Origin: JAUXIQ01 sp030620925 [NCBI: Nitrospinota bacterium] | GTDB taxonomy: Bacteria > JAUXIQ01 | Assembly: GCA_030620925.1 (NCBI GenBank) | Contig: JAUXIQ010000008.1 | Location: 1 to 16,649 of the forward strand | DNA: 16,649 nucleotides | Direction of reading: 5' to 3' | Made by a program: the position numbers and the translations under genes | Shown: piece after piece, positions 7,892-16,267 of the stretch | Position numbering within the stretch: the first letter of the stretch is position 1 | Layout of the letters: every line of letters starts with the position of its first letter | The notes under the pieces: model-generated | What the model was told of the DNA's origin: nothing | The model's input: the letters and a program-made list of their open reading frames with translations, nothing else | Database searches by the model: none

Positions 7892-9202
7892 TCATGCGTT
7901 ATGGAATCTTAAACATCCCCTGGCCTCGCCCACGGTGAACAGCGATCCTGTGACCAGTATAACGTCTTCCCGGCAAGCCCCTTCCAGGGCGGCGTCCAGG
8001 GCCTGGGGCACGGTCTCGGCGGTGACCGCTTCTTTGCCAAAATGAGAGACCAGCTCCTTCAAGGTGTCGATGTCCGCGGACCGTTTCATATCCGGCCTGG
8101 TGAGGACTACCCGGGAGGCTATGGGAAGCAGCTCAGCCAGTATACCAGACAAGTCTTTGTCTCCCATGGCCCCGAAGACCAGCACCGGCCCGGCGCAAGG
8201 AAACAACTCTTTCACCGCCTTGGCCAGAACAGCGGCCGCGGCCGGATTATGGGCGCCATCCAGGATAACGTAAGGTTCAGCGGATACCACTTCCAGCCGT
8301 CCGGGCCATCGGGCGTTCCGGAGCCCGGCCCTCAGCTCTTCCTCCTTCATCCGCAGACCGCTCCCTTCGAGTCTCAGGCAGGAAGCCGCCGCCAGGGCGG
8401 CGTTGCGAACCTGGTGTTCCCCCAGGAGCCGGATGCGGAGCCCGTTGAACCCTCGGCCCCTTTCGCTATAGTCGAAGGTCTGGCCGCTTAACCCGGTCTC
8501 CCTCCGTTCCCACCGGTAGTCCTTCCCTCCCACCGTGAGGGGGGAGCCGCACCGCCCGGCCGCGGATTCTATCACCGCCAGGGCCTCCGCCTTCTGATGT
8601 GAAGTGACCACGGGCACACCCTTCTTGATGATCCCGCTCTTCTCTCCGGCTATCTGTTTCAGGGTGTTACCCAGGCGGTCGGTATGATCGTAACCTATAT
8701 CGGTGATTATTGATAGTAGCGGGTTTACGACGTTCGTGGAGTCCAGCCTTCCGCCCAGGCCCACTTCCATCAGCGCGTAGTCCACCTCCTGGTCGACGAA
8801 ATAGGAGTAGGCCATGGCGGTGACGAACTCGAAGAAGGTGACGCAGCCGGAGGGAGAGAAATCAGCCGCGTTCGAGCCCAGCACAGCCCTTATCTGCTCG
8901 CAATAGCGGGCCACTTCTTCCCGGGAAATGTACTCATCGTTTATGCGGATGCGTTCTCTGAAATCTTCCAGATGGGGCGAGGTGAAGAGCCCCGCCCTGT
9001 ATCCATGACATTTGAGCACGGATTGGATGAGGGCGGCCACAGAACCTTTGCCGTTCGTCCCCGCGATGTGTATCACGGGCACCTTGGTTTGCGGCTCATC
9101 CAGTGCGCGCAACAGGTTTCTGATATTGGATAGACCCAGTTTTATACCGAACCTGTGCAGCGAATAAAGGTAACGTAAAGCGGCTTGGTATTCGTGAGAC
9201 AC
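7892..9202 (-). CDS. folC: Dihydrofolate synthase / folylpolyglutamate synthase
   Basis: Mur-ligase-like cytoplasmic enzyme that adds glutamate to dihydropteroate and/or folates with ATP. The 436-residue protein has the P-loop GTNGKGS (48-54), FTSPHLEDFRERI (73-85), the EVGLGGRLDSTN motif (146-157), YDHTDRLG with His173, the EKSGI lysine (188, usually carbamylated in the family) and DGAHNP (315-320). All key residues seem present. The start is GTG; the upstream GAAGAGAA is a weak ribosome site. It follows accD by only 10 bp; accD-folC is a pair found in many bacteria, so co-expression is expected. Whether it has one or both activities cannot be told from sequence. Confidence 0.96.
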   Translation of the reverse strand: MSHEYQAALRYLYSLHRFGIKLGLSNIRNLLRALDEPQTKVPVIHIAGTNGKGSVAALIQSVLKCHGYRAGLFTSPHLEDFRERIRINDEYISREEVARYCEQIRAVLGSNAADFSPSGCVTFFEFVTAMAYSYFVDQEVDYALMEVGLGGRLDSTNVVNPLLSIITDIGYDHTDRLGNTLKQIAGEKSGIIKKGVPVVTSHQKAEALAVIESAAGRCGSPLTVGGKDYRWERRETGLSGQTFDYSERGRGFNGLRIRLLGEHQVRNAALAAASCLRLEGSGLRMKEEELRAGLRNARWPGRLEVVSAEPYVILDGAHNPAAAAVLAKAVKELFPCAGPVLVFGAMGDKDLSGILAELLPIASRVVLTRPDMKRSADIDTLKELVSHFGKEAVTAETVPQALDAALEGACREDVILVTGSLFTVGEARGCLRFHNA

Positions 9203-9212
9203 GAAATTCTCT

Positions 9213-10055
9213 TCAAGCTAACATTTGAAGCACTTGGCAGATGGTATTTTTCATGTTTTTGCGCTCCACCACCATATCCAGCATCCCGTGCTCCAGTAAG
9301 AACTCGGTCCTCTGAAAGCCTTCGGGGAGGCTCTGCCTGATGGTTTGTTCTATAACCCTGGGGCCCGCAAACCCGATAAGGGCTCCAGGCTCAGCCATTA
9401 TAACATCTCCCAGCATGGCGATGGAAGCGGTAACACCGCCGGTGGTTGGATTGGTGAGGACGGATACGTAGGGCACACCCGCCTTGGACAGCCGGGCCAG
9501 AGCGGCGCTGGTCTTTGCCATCTGCATCAGGGAGAACATGCCTTCCTGCATCCTGGCCCCTCCGGAACAGTGCACGATCACCAGGGATCTGGTTTTTTCC
9601 AGGGAGCGTTCGATGGCACGGGTAACTTTTTCACCCACCACTGAGGCCATGCTCCCTCCCATAAAGTCGAACTCGAATACGCATAATTCCAGGGGGACGC
9701 CTTCCAGCTCACCCTGACCGCAGATGACCGCCTCTTTCAACCCCGTCTTTTTCATGGCCGCCTTGATGCGATCGGGGTATCTCATGGAGTCGTTGAAATT
9801 CAGGGGGTCCAACGCGGCAAGCCCTGAGTCCATCTCCTCAAAAGTGCCCTGGTCCATGAGTTGCGCTATCCTTTCCCGGGCGCTTATGCGGAAGTGGTAA
9901 TTGCATTTGGGGCAAACGTTCGACCGGCGCTCCACCTCCTTCTTGTATACGATCTCCTTGCACCCTTCGCACTTTATCCAGAGCCCTTCCGGTATACGGA
10001 CCTTTTTGTCGCCCACCCGGGCGAGAGGACCCTTTATCTTCTGAAACCAGGACAT
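9213..10055 (-). CDS. accD: Acetyl-CoA carboxylase carboxyltransferase subunit beta
   Basis: Beta subunit of the carboxyltransferase that makes malonyl-CoA for fatty acid synthesis; it needs AccA, which is not in this window. The 280 residues begin with the usual WFQKIKGP segment and a four-cysteine zinc ribbon (Cys29, Cys32, Cys48, Cys51: IKCEGC and VCPKC). The crotonase-like core shows [17 protein letters not shown] (127-143) and [20 protein letters not shown] (160-179), matching AccD. ATG start, with GGTGA about 4-8 nt upstream. It lies 31 bp after ilvC and 10 bp before folC, bridging the branched-chain block and the folate gene. Confidence 0.97.
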   Translation of the reverse strand: MSWFQKIKGPLARVGDKKVRIPEGLWIKCEGCKEIVYKKEVERRSNVCPKCNYHFRISARERIAQLMDQGTFEEMDSGLAALDPLNFNDSMRYPDRIKAAMKKTGLKEAVICGQGELEGVPLELCVFEFDFMGGSMASVVGEKVTRAIERSLEKTRSLVIVHCSGGARMQEGMFSLMQMAKTSAALARLSKAGVPYVSVLTNPTTGGVTASIAMLGDVIMAEPGALIGFAGPRVIEQTIRQSLPEGFQRTEFLLEHGMLDMVVERKNMKNTICQVLQMLA

Positions 10056-10086
10056 GACATCACCATCTTTATGTTTGCCGGTTGAC

Positions 10087-11079
10087 TTATTTTTTGATCC
10101 ACCGCATCATTCCGCGTAGTTTCTCTCCCACCTGTTCGATAAGATGTTCTTCATCCTTCTTGGTGAGAGCGTCGAATACCTCGCGCCGGTTCTCGTTTTC
10201 CTGAATCCACTCCCTGGCGAACTTTCCGGATTGAACCTCGGCCAGGATATTTTTCATCTCCCCGCGGACTTTCTCGTTAATAACCCTCCGGCCGCGGGTA
10301 ATATCCCCGAACTGGGCGGTGTCGCTTACGGAGAAACGCATATATTTTATCCCGCCCTCGTACATGAGGTCCACGATGAGCTTGAGTTCGTGCATGCATT
10401 CGAAATAGGCTATCTCAGGCTGGTAACCGGCCTCTACCAGAGTATCGAAGCCCGCTCGCACCAGTTCGCTCAAGCCGCCGCAGAGCACCACCTGTTCCCC
10501 GAAGAGGTCCGTTTCCGTCTCCTCTTTGAAAGTGGTCTCAATGACCCCCGCCCTGGTCCCCCCCAGGCCCCTGGCATAGGCCAGGGCGATGTCCTTGGCC
10601 TTTCCCGTAGCGTCCTGATGCAGGGCCAGCAGGCAGGGCACGCCGCCTCCCTCATTATATACACGCCTGACAAGATGGCCGGGCCCCTTGGGGGCCACCA
10701 TGAAAACGTCCACGTCAGCGGGGGGTACGATCTGATCGAAGTGTATGTTGAAGCCGTGGGCGAAAGCCAGGGCTTTTCCCGCTTCCAGTCCGCCGACGAT
10801 TTCTTCATCGTAAGCCTTCTTCTGCTTCTCGTCGGGGACGAGTATCATTATTATGTCGCCCGCTTGTGCCGCCTGCGCGGTGTCCAGAACCTGATGGCCG
10901 TCTTTTTCCGCGATCTCCCTCGATGCGCTGTCCGGTCGGAGCCCCACCACCACGTCAAGCCCGCTGTCTTTGAGGTTGCCCGCGTGAGCGTGTCCCTGGC
11001 TGCCGTAACCGATAACGGCTATTTTTTTCCCCGTCAATATGTCTAGATCGACGTCCTCGTCGTAGTAGATATTAGCCAT
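10087..11079 (-). CDS. ilvC: Ketol-acid reductoisomerase (class I)
   Basis: Converts acetolactate or acetohydroxybutyrate to the dihydroxy acid with NAD(P)H and Mg2+. The 330-residue length marks the short class I form. The Rossmann motif is [17 protein letters not shown] (24-40), followed by [11 protein letters not shown] whose Arg/Ser residues suggest NADPH. Catalytic and metal residues: His108 in [10 protein letters not shown], Asp191 and Glu195 in TDLFGEQ, Glu227 and Glu231 in the knotted C-terminal domain, and Ser252 in [13 protein letters not shown] start with GGAG 8 nt before. It follows ilvN by 69 bp; the spacer holds a small hairpin. Confidence 0.97.
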   Translation of the reverse strand: MANIYYDEDVDLDILTGKKIAVIGYGSQGHAHAGNLKDSGLDVVVGLRPDSASREIAEKDGHQVLDTAQAAQAGDIIMILVPDEKQKKAYDEEIVGGLEAGKALAFAHGFNIHFDQIVPPADVDVFMVAPKGPGHLVRRVYNEGGGVPCLLALHQDATGKAKDIALAYARGLGGTRAGVIETTFKEETETDLFGEQVVLCGGLSELVRAGFDTLVEAGYQPEIAYFECMHELKLIVDLMYEGGIKYMRFSVSDTAQFGDITRGRRVINEKVRGEMKNILAEVQSGKFAREWIQENENRREVFDALTKKDEEHLIEQVGEKLRGMMRWIKK

Positions 11080-11104
11080 CCGCTGTTCTCCATCAAGTGG
11101 GGGG

Positions 11105-11136
11105 GGAATAAAGCCTCAACGCAAAAGCCTTATTCC
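11105..11136 (-). repeat. Small hairpin and G8 run in the ilvN-ilvC spacer
   Basis: Arms GGAATAA and TTATTCC (7 bp) separated by 18 nt, beginning 13 nt after the ilvN stop. On the minus strand it is followed by a run of C, not U (G8 at 11099-11106 on the plus strand), so it is not a canonical terminator. It may modulate or stabilise the ilv mRNA between ilvN and ilvC, or be chance. Confidence 0.3.
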
Positions 11137-11148
11137 GGGTGAAACGGA

Positions 11149-11676
11149 TCAGGGTTTTACTCTGCCCGGTTTAAGCGTCCTGGGCCCTTTGGAGATGGCC
11201 ACCCTGCCCGTGCGGGCTATTTCTAATATGCCGAAAGAAGTCATGAGGTCGATAAACGCTTCTATTTTCCCTTCCTCTCCCGTCACCTCTATGGTGCAGG
11301 TCCTTGCGCTGGCGTCGATGATATTACCCTTAAAAACGTCGGCGGCCCGTATGAGATCGGCACGAACAGAAGCATCACCGCGCACCTTGACCAGGACCAT
11401 CTCTCGATTTACGTGGTTTTCCCGGCTGGTATCCACCACCTTGATGACATCGATGAGCTTGTTGAGCTGTTTGTATATCTGCTCCAGTATCTCCTCGCTT
11501 CCGTCGGTGACCAGGGTAACACGCGAAAGCGTGGGGTCCTCGGTGGGAGCCACGGAGAGGCTCTCTATGTTGTAGCCCCGGCCGCTGAAAAGACTGGCTA
11601 CCCGGGATAACACCCCGAACTTGTTCTGCACAAGGATGGAGAGTGTCCGTCGTCTTTGATTAGTTTTTTCGTTCAT
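11149..11676 (-). CDS. ilvN: Acetolactate synthase regulatory (small) subunit
   Basis: Regulatory subunit of acetohydroxyacid synthase, which activates the IlvB catalytic subunit and gives valine feedback control. The 175 residues match the long form (ilvH-like, about 160-175). The N-terminal ACT domain reads LSILVQNKFGVLSRVASLF, then GRGYNIESLSVAPTEDPTLSR (about 34-54); the C-terminal half (REMVLVKVRGD, FGILEIARTGRVAISKG) is also family-typical. ATG start with no strong Shine-Dalgarno sequence; the gene begins 19 bp after the ilvB stop, so coupled translation is likely. The symbol ilvH would be equally fair. Confidence 0.96.
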   Translation of the reverse strand: MNEKTNQRRRTLSILVQNKFGVLSRVASLFSGRGYNIESLSVAPTEDPTLSRVTLVTDGSEEILEQIYKQLNKLIDVIKVVDTSRENHVNREMVLVKVRGDASVRADLIRAADVFKGNIIDASARTCTIEVTGEEGKIEAFIDLMTSFGILEIARTGRVAISKGPRTLKPGRVKP

Positions 11677-11695
11677 CCGTGTCGGCTAAACCTTT

Positions 11696-13399
11696 TCATT
11701 TTTTCTTCTCGGGTGGTCCCAGGATCATATCTTTGATGCCCGCCCCTAACGGCACCATGGGGTATACGTTTTCCTCCCGCTCGACGCGGAAATTCATGAC
11801 CACGGGTCCGGCCGTATTTATGGCCTCCTTGATGATCTTCTCCACATCCGAAGGCTTATTCCCCTCCATCCCTTTGGCTCCGTAAGCCTTGGCGACCCCC
11901 ACGAAATCGGGCGATACTTCCAGGTCCGTCGCCGAGTATCTTCGGTCGAAAAAGAGCTCCTGCCACTGCCTCACCATGCCCAGGTAGCCGTTGTTCAATA
12001 TGGCCACCTTCACGGGGAGCTCGTATTGGACGGCGGTGATGAGCTCCTGGATGTTCATCTGCACACTGCCGTCTCCTGCTATGGCGAATACCAGGCTGTC
12101 GGGATTGCCCACCTGGGCGCCGATGGCCGCCGGGAGACCGAAGCCCATGGTGCCCAGCCCGCCGGAGGAAAGCAGCCGCCGGGGTTTTTCAAACTTGTAA
12201 TACTGCGCCGTCCACATCTGGTTCTGGCCAACGTCGGTGGTAACGATGGCGTCGCCCCGCGTGAGACGATAAATTTCCTCCACAACCTGTTGCGGTTTTA
12301 TCACGTCATCGATCTTTTCGTATTTGAGGGGATTTTCTTTCTCCCAGGCATTAACCTCCTTCAACCATTCTCTGGTGATTTCTTTCCATTTCGTATCCGA
12401 ATGTTTTTTCAGTTCGGCCATCAAGCTTTTCAGAATGTTTTTGGCGTCTCCGACTATGGGAATATCCACCTTGACGTTTTTGCTTATGGCGGAAGGGTCG
12501 ATGTCGATGTGTATTATCTTGGCATTAGGAGCGAATTCCTCGATCTTGCCCGTGACGCGGTCGTCGAAGCGTGCCCCCACCGCTAGTATCAGGTCTGAAT
12601 TACTTATGGTCATGTTGGCCGCGTAGGTGCCGTGCATTCCCAGCATCCCCAGAAAAAGAGGGTGGCTGGCCGGAAATCCACCCAGTCCCATGAGGGTGGT
12701 GGTGGTGGGTATATTGATGAGCTCGGCCATTTGAACCAGCTCTTTTGAGGCCGCGGATATTATTACCCCGCCTCCGGCATAAATTACCGGCCGCGTGGAG
12801 TTAAGAATGAGGTTGGCGGCGCGTCGAATCTGGCCTGGGTTTCCATCGTAAACGGGGTTATAACCCCTGATTTCCACGGTCTTGGGATAAACGTGTCGGG
12901 TGGCGGCATCCAGCATGTCGCGGGGGAGGTCCACCAGGACCGGGCCGGGCCTTCCGGTTCGTGCGATGTGAAAAGCCTCCCTGATGGTCCTGGCCAGGTC
13001 TGCTACGTCTTTTACCAGAAAGTTGTGTTTGGTGATGGGCCGGGTTATGCCCACTATATCCGCTTCCTGAAAGGCATCCCCCCCGATGAGGTCGGTGGAT
13101 ACCTGACCGGTAAAAGCGATTAGGGGCACAGAGTCCATGTAAGCCGTGGCTATCCCGGTGACCAGGTTGGTGGCCCCCGGTCCGGACGTAGCCAGGCACA
13201 CGCCCACTTTACCCGTGGAGCGGGAGTAGCCGTCGGCGGCGTGGGCCGCGGCCTGTTCGTGCCTGGTGAGAATATGTTTGATATCGCTGTCCATCAGGCG
13301 GTCGTATAGTTTGAGCACCACACCCCCCGGAAACCCGAAGATATGGCTTACACCCTCCCTGACAAGACAGTCCAAAAATAGCTCCGCACCAATTCTCAT
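11696..13399 (-). CDS. ilvB: Acetolactate synthase, large (catalytic) subunit
   Basis: Thiamine diphosphate and FAD enzyme that condenses pyruvate with pyruvate or 2-oxobutyrate, the first shared step to valine, leucine and isoleucine. The 567-residue biosynthetic-type protein has the catalytic Glu48 in [16 protein letters not shown], the [15 protein letters not shown] segment (72-86), the [11 protein letters not shown] region (274-284), and the ThDP motif from GDGS (441) to NN (468-469) followed by [13 protein letters not shown] and substrate regions look intact, pointing to AHAS rather than a catabolic acetolactate synthase; the adjacent ilvN confirms this. ATG start; GAGGAT lies about 11 nt upstream. 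It is 89 bp after ilvD. Confidence 0.97.
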   Translation of the reverse strand: MRIGAELFLDCLVREGVSHIFGFPGGVVLKLYDRLMDSDIKHILTRHEQAAAHAADGYSRSTGKVGVCLATSGPGATNLVTGIATAYMDSVPLIAFTGQVSTDLIGGDAFQEADIVGITRPITKHNFLVKDVADLARTIREAFHIARTGRPGPVLVDLPRDMLDAATRHVYPKTVEIRGYNPVYDGNPGQIRRAANLILNSTRPVIYAGGGVIISAASKELVQMAELINIPTTTTLMGLGGFPASHPLFLGMLGMHGTYAANMTISNSDLILAVGARFDDRVTGKIEEFAPNAKIIHIDIDPSAISKNVKVDIPIVGDAKNILKSLMAELKKHSDTKWKEITREWLKEVNAWEKENPLKYEKIDDVIKPQQVVEEIYRLTRGDAIVTTDVGQNQMWTAQYYKFEKPRRLLSSGGLGTMGFGLPAAIGAQVGNPDSLVFAIAGDGSVQMNIQELITAVQYELPVKVAILNNGYLGMVRQWQELFFDRRYSATDLEVSPDFVGVAKAYGAKGMEGNKPSDVEKIIKEAINTAGPVVMNFRVEREENVYPMVPLGAGIKDMILGPPEKKK

Positions 13400-13428
13400 G
13401 GCAGACTGATCCTCATTCGTAAGGCGTA

Positions 13429-13451
13429 ATCATACTAGATAGATATCATAC
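13429..13451 (-). repeat. Tandem GTATGAT copies in the ilvD-ilvB spacer
   Basis: The 89-bp spacer is strongly AT-rich. On the minus strand GTATGAT occurs twice, 16 bp apart, and each holds a -10-like TATGAT; a TATAAT lies just upstream as well. No matching -35 box was found, so an internal promoter before ilvB is possible but unproven. Confidence 0.25.
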
Positions 13452-13488
13452 CATATATTATATATATCAGCGAGTTGGCCTCAGACCT

Positions 13489-15150
13489 TTAGGGCTTGAG
13501 TACAGCACCGGTATTTGCTGATGTAACTTGTTTGCTGTATCGGGCCAGGTATCCCGTGTTTATCTTGGGCTGAGGCGGGGTCCAGTTTTCAATTCGGCGA
13601 GAGAGTTCTTCTTCTTTTATCAGCAGATCGATCTTTCGGGCCGGTATATCGATGGAGATTTTGTCCCCTTCCTTGATCATCGCTATGGGTCCCCCTTCCA
13701 TGGCCTCCGGGGATATATGCCCTATGCAGGGCCCCCGCGTGCCCCCCGAGAACCGGCCGTCGGTTATGAGGGCCACCGAATCGCCCAGTCCCATGCCCGC
13801 GATGGCCGCCGTCGGCGAGAGCATTTCCCGCATACCGGGGCCTCCTTTAGGTCCCTCGTATCTTATGACTACCACGTCGCCACTCTTAATATTCCCCTCC
13901 ATGATAACCTTCATCGCTTCTTCTTCGGAATCGAAAGTTCTGGCCCGGCCGGTGAATACTCGCATAGCTTCGCTGACCGCGGATTGTTTCACCACGGCGC
14001 CCTGGGGAGCGAGGTTGCCCTTCAGCACGGCTATTCCGCCTTCCTTTTTATAAGCGTTCTCCGGGTCTCTTATAACTTCCTGTTCAAAGGCCGGGGCTCC
14101 ATCCGCTATCTGCCAGGTGGTGAGGCCGGAGACCGTGGAGACGTCGTTCAGCTTATCCTTCAACTTGCTCAGTACGGTGGGGATGCCGCCGGCGTATTCG
14201 AGATCTTCCATGAAGTGTTCACCGCCGGGTCTCAAGGAGGCTATCTGGGGGACCGAGGCGCTGATCTCATCGAAAACTTCCAGGCTCAGCGTCACGCCCG
14301 CCTCCCGGGCGATTGCCGGGATGTGCAGGACGGTATTCGTAGAGCCGCCCAGGGCCATATCCACCATGATGGCGTTTCTGAAGGCGGCGTCGGTCATGAT
14401 ACTGCGGGAATTCACCTCCTCCTTGATCAGTTCCACCATCCGGGCGCCGGTCTCGAAGGCCATCCGTCGTTTCTTGGAGGATACTGCCAGTGCGGTGGCG
14501 CATCCGGGTAAAGACATCCCCAGGGCCTCCGTCACGCAGGCCATAGTGTTCGCCGTGTACAGCCCCTGGCAGGAGCCCGCTCCGGGGCAGGCCTCCTCCT
14601 CGAGGCAGGCCAATTCTCTTTCATCTATCTCCCCGCGCTGGAATCGGCCGACCGCCTCGAAGGTATCTCGCACAAAGGAGAGCCTCTCCATCTCGTATCT
14701 GCCTGAAAGCATGGGTCCGGCGGTTATGGCTATGGCGGGTATGTCCATCCTGGCCCCGGCCATGAGCATTCCGGGGGTTATCTTATCGCAGTTGGTGAGC
14801 ATTACCAGGCCGTCGAAGCGATGGGCCTCAACGACGGCCTCTATGATATCCGCTATAAGCTCCCGGCTGGGGAGGGAATAGTGCATCCCGCTGTGGCCCA
14901 TGGTTATGCCGTCGCAAATACCGGGCACGGAGAAGATAAAAGGGTAGCCGCCGGCGCTGTGCACACCTTTTTCTATGAACCGTTCCAGCTCCTTCATCCC
15001 TATATGGCCGGGTATTATGTCCGTGGCGCTGGAAACCAGGCCGATGAGCGGTTTCTCCATCTGGCTCTTGGGGAAACCGGTTCCGTAGAGAAGGGCGCGT
15101 ACAGGTGCGCGCTCCACGCCTTTCTTGATAGCATCGCTTCTCATTTTCAT
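13489..15150 (-). CDS. ilvD: Dihydroxy-acid dehydratase
   Basis: Fe-S enzyme that dehydrates the 2,3-dihydroxy acids to the 2-keto acids of valine and isoleucine. The 553 residues cover the whole IlvD/Edd fold. Seen motifs: [13 protein letters not shown] (40-52), [15 protein letters not shown] (75-89), [14 protein letters not shown] (117-130) with Cys121, and [17 protein letters not shown] (187-203) with Cys194. The cysteine that many IlvD enzymes carry early (a PCN/DCN motif) is replaced by PGH, while a cysteine appears at position 80 in ICDGI; this paired pattern is my reading of a known subgroup and may give the third cluster ligand. ATG start with GGAG 7 nt before. It is first in the ilvDBNC run and follows a promoter-like region. 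Confidence 0.97.
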   Translation of the reverse strand: MKMRSDAIKKGVERAPVRALLYGTGFPKSQMEKPLIGLVSSATDIIPGHIGMKELERFIEKGVHSAGGYPFIFSVPGICDGITMGHSGMHYSLPSRELIADIIEAVVEAHRFDGLVMLTNCDKITPGMLMAGARMDIPAIAITAGPMLSGRYEMERLSFVRDTFEAVGRFQRGEIDERELACLEEEACPGAGSCQGLYTANTMACVTEALGMSLPGCATALAVSSKKRRMAFETGARMVELIKEEVNSRSIMTDAAFRNAIMVDMALGGSTNTVLHIPAIAREAGVTLSLEVFDEISASVPQIASLRPGGEHFMEDLEYAGGIPTVLSKLKDKLNDVSTVSGLTTWQIADGAPAFEQEVIRDPENAYKKEGGIAVLKGNLAPQGAVVKQSAVSEAMRVFTGRARTFDSEEEAMKVIMEGNIKSGDVVVIRYEGPKGGPGMREMLSPTAAIAGMGLGDSVALITDGRFSGGTRGPCIGHISPEAMEGGPIAMIKEGDKISIDIPARKIDLLIKEEELSRRIENWTPPQPKINTGYLARYSKQVTSANTGAVLKP

Positions 15151-15218
15151 ACCCTTTCTCCGGTGTGATATAAGAAGGCATTAATTGCCGAAAAACCTTT
15201 AATTTTAGTACTATATAA

Positions 15219-15245
15219 ATTATCATAGGGGTTTTGAGGTGTCAA
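15219..15245 (-). promoter_or_regulatory. Sigma70-like promoter for ilvD
   Basis: TTGACA (perfect -35, 15240-15245) and GATAAT (five of six, 15219-15224) with a 15-bp spacer, slightly short. Transcription would start near 15212 and give a leader of about 60 nt. It sits in an AT-rich stretch of the divergent gap and is the best promoter candidate in the window for the ilv-acc-fol run. No attenuator or T-box was recognised in the leader. Confidence 0.5.
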
Positions 15246-15349
15246 ATACAAACATTTGAGTCTGTCCCCCGATTAATCTTTATGAGAGTGGTTTTGTAAA
15301 ATCGTGCCCGAAGCGGGAATCGGGTATACGGTTATTATATATTTATTGT

Positions 15350-15358
15350 GGAGAAGGA
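15350..15358 (+). promoter_or_regulatory. Ribosome binding site fixing the start of the winged-helix MBL gene
   Basis: GGAGAAGGA lies 4-9 nt before ATG 15363. The upstream in-frame GTG at 15348 has only AT-rich sequence before it and itself overlaps this site, so the ATG is preferred. Confidence 0.7.
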
Positions 15359-15362
15359 TAGG

Positions 15363-16202
15363 ATGCTCGTTGCTCCAGGGGTGCATCATTTAAAGATTCA
15401 CAGCAGGACGCTGAAACCGGCGCGCTACACCAATGTTTACGTCATCGGTGAGAAGGAAGTCATTATCATCGACGCCGGGTATGCTGAGGAAACCGATCTG
15501 GATAAGCTCTTCCATCTGCTCGAAGAGCTCGGAAAGCCACGCGTGCTCATGAACGTTATCAGCCATCGGCACAAGGACCATTATAACCGTGTAAATTCGA
15601 TAAAAGAGAGGGCTGGCGCCGAAGTGGCCGCCCACCGGGAAGACATGGGCCCCATAAACGAAGGCCTGAGCGGTCTGTATGTGGAAAAGATGCTCAGGGG
15701 CGGGGAGGAGCTGAAGGCCGATGGCAAGAAAATAAGGGTGCTGCATATGCCGGGCCATACTCCAGGGATGCTCAACTTCTATATGGAGGAAGAAGGGTTG
15801 CTGTTTACCAGCGACAACGTAGTGGGCTTCGGCACCACCTGGATAGGGCCCCCGGACGGGGACATGGCGGTCTATCTGGACTCGCTGCGCGGGCTTCTTT
15901 CGCTGAAGTCTACAAGATTGTGTCCCGGCCACGGGCCTATCATCGATAACCCCTCGCAGAAGATAGAAGAGATAATGAAACACCGCTTCCAGCGAGAAGA
16001 TCAGATACTTTCTCTCATCGGCGGCGGAATATCCACTTCTCAGGAGCTTTTCAACAAAGTGTACGTGAAGGGCGAAAAGATACACGATTCGCTCTATACT
16101 GTCGCCCGACGCACCATTGAAGGGCATCTGATGAAACTGCAAAAGGATGGGAAGGTAACCAGACAAGAAGAAGGAGAAAACAGCCGATACTATGTTGTGT
16201 AG
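15363..16202 (+). CDS. LACTB2-like metallo-beta-lactamase-fold protein with winged-helix tail
   Basis: A 279-residue predicted metal-dependent hydrolase. The MBL core (about 1-195) has all expected ligands: SHRHKDH (His68, His70, Asp72, His73), His132 in MPGHTPG, Asp151 in FTSDNVVG and His190 in CPGHGP. The C-terminal 80 residues (YTVARRTIEGHLMKLQKDGKVTRQEE) look like the winged-helix domain seen in LACTB2-type proteins (BLACT_WH). Human LACTB2 is an endoribonuclease; bacterial relatives have no settled substrate, so none is claimed. It is transcribed away from ilvD and is followed 65 bp later by a DsbA-like gene on the same strand. No convincing promoter was found upstream. Confidence 0.88.
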   Translation: MLVAPGVHHLKIHSRTLKPARYTNVYVIGEKEVIIIDAGYAEETDLDKLFHLLEELGKPRVLMNVISHRHKDHYNRVNSIKERAGAEVAAHREDMGPINEGLSGLYVEKMLRGGEELKADGKKIRVLHMPGHTPGMLNFYMEEEGLLFTSDNVVGFGTTWIGPPDGDMAVYLDSLRGLLSLKSTRLCPGHGPIIDNPSQKIEEIMKHRFQREDQILSLIGGGISTSQELFNKVYVKGEKIHDSLYTVARRTIEGHLMKLQKDGKVTRQEEGENSRYYVV

Positions 16203-16267
16203 GCTTGAAAATGTCGAATTACACGTCGAAGATGAAATCGAATGTTTCCAAGGGAAAGGATCGTTAA

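Noticed and set aside
13528-14511. 327-codon plus-strand ORF opposite ilvD
   Set aside because: Shadow of ilvD codon usage. No family motif and no ribosome site considered convincing.
14828-15226. Ile/Val/Leu-rich N-terminus (MIIYIVLKLKV) upstream of ilvD, resembling an ilv attenuator leader peptide
   Set aside because: The frame does not stop before ilvD but runs far into it, it has no ribosome site, and its ATG lies at the -10 box of the likely promoter, so it would not be on that transcript. AT-rich DNA gives such residues by chance.
15348-15362. GTG 15348 as start of the winged-helix MBL gene
   Set aside because: It has no ribosome site of its own and adds only five residues (MEKDR); the GGAGAAGGA that overlaps it fits ATG 15363 better.
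16211-16267. 18-codon ORF (MSNYTSKMKS...) ending directly at the ATG of the DsbA-like gene
   Set aside because: No clear ribosome site, very short and Lys/Ser-rich. The abutting TAAATG is suggestive of coupling but not enough to call a gene.
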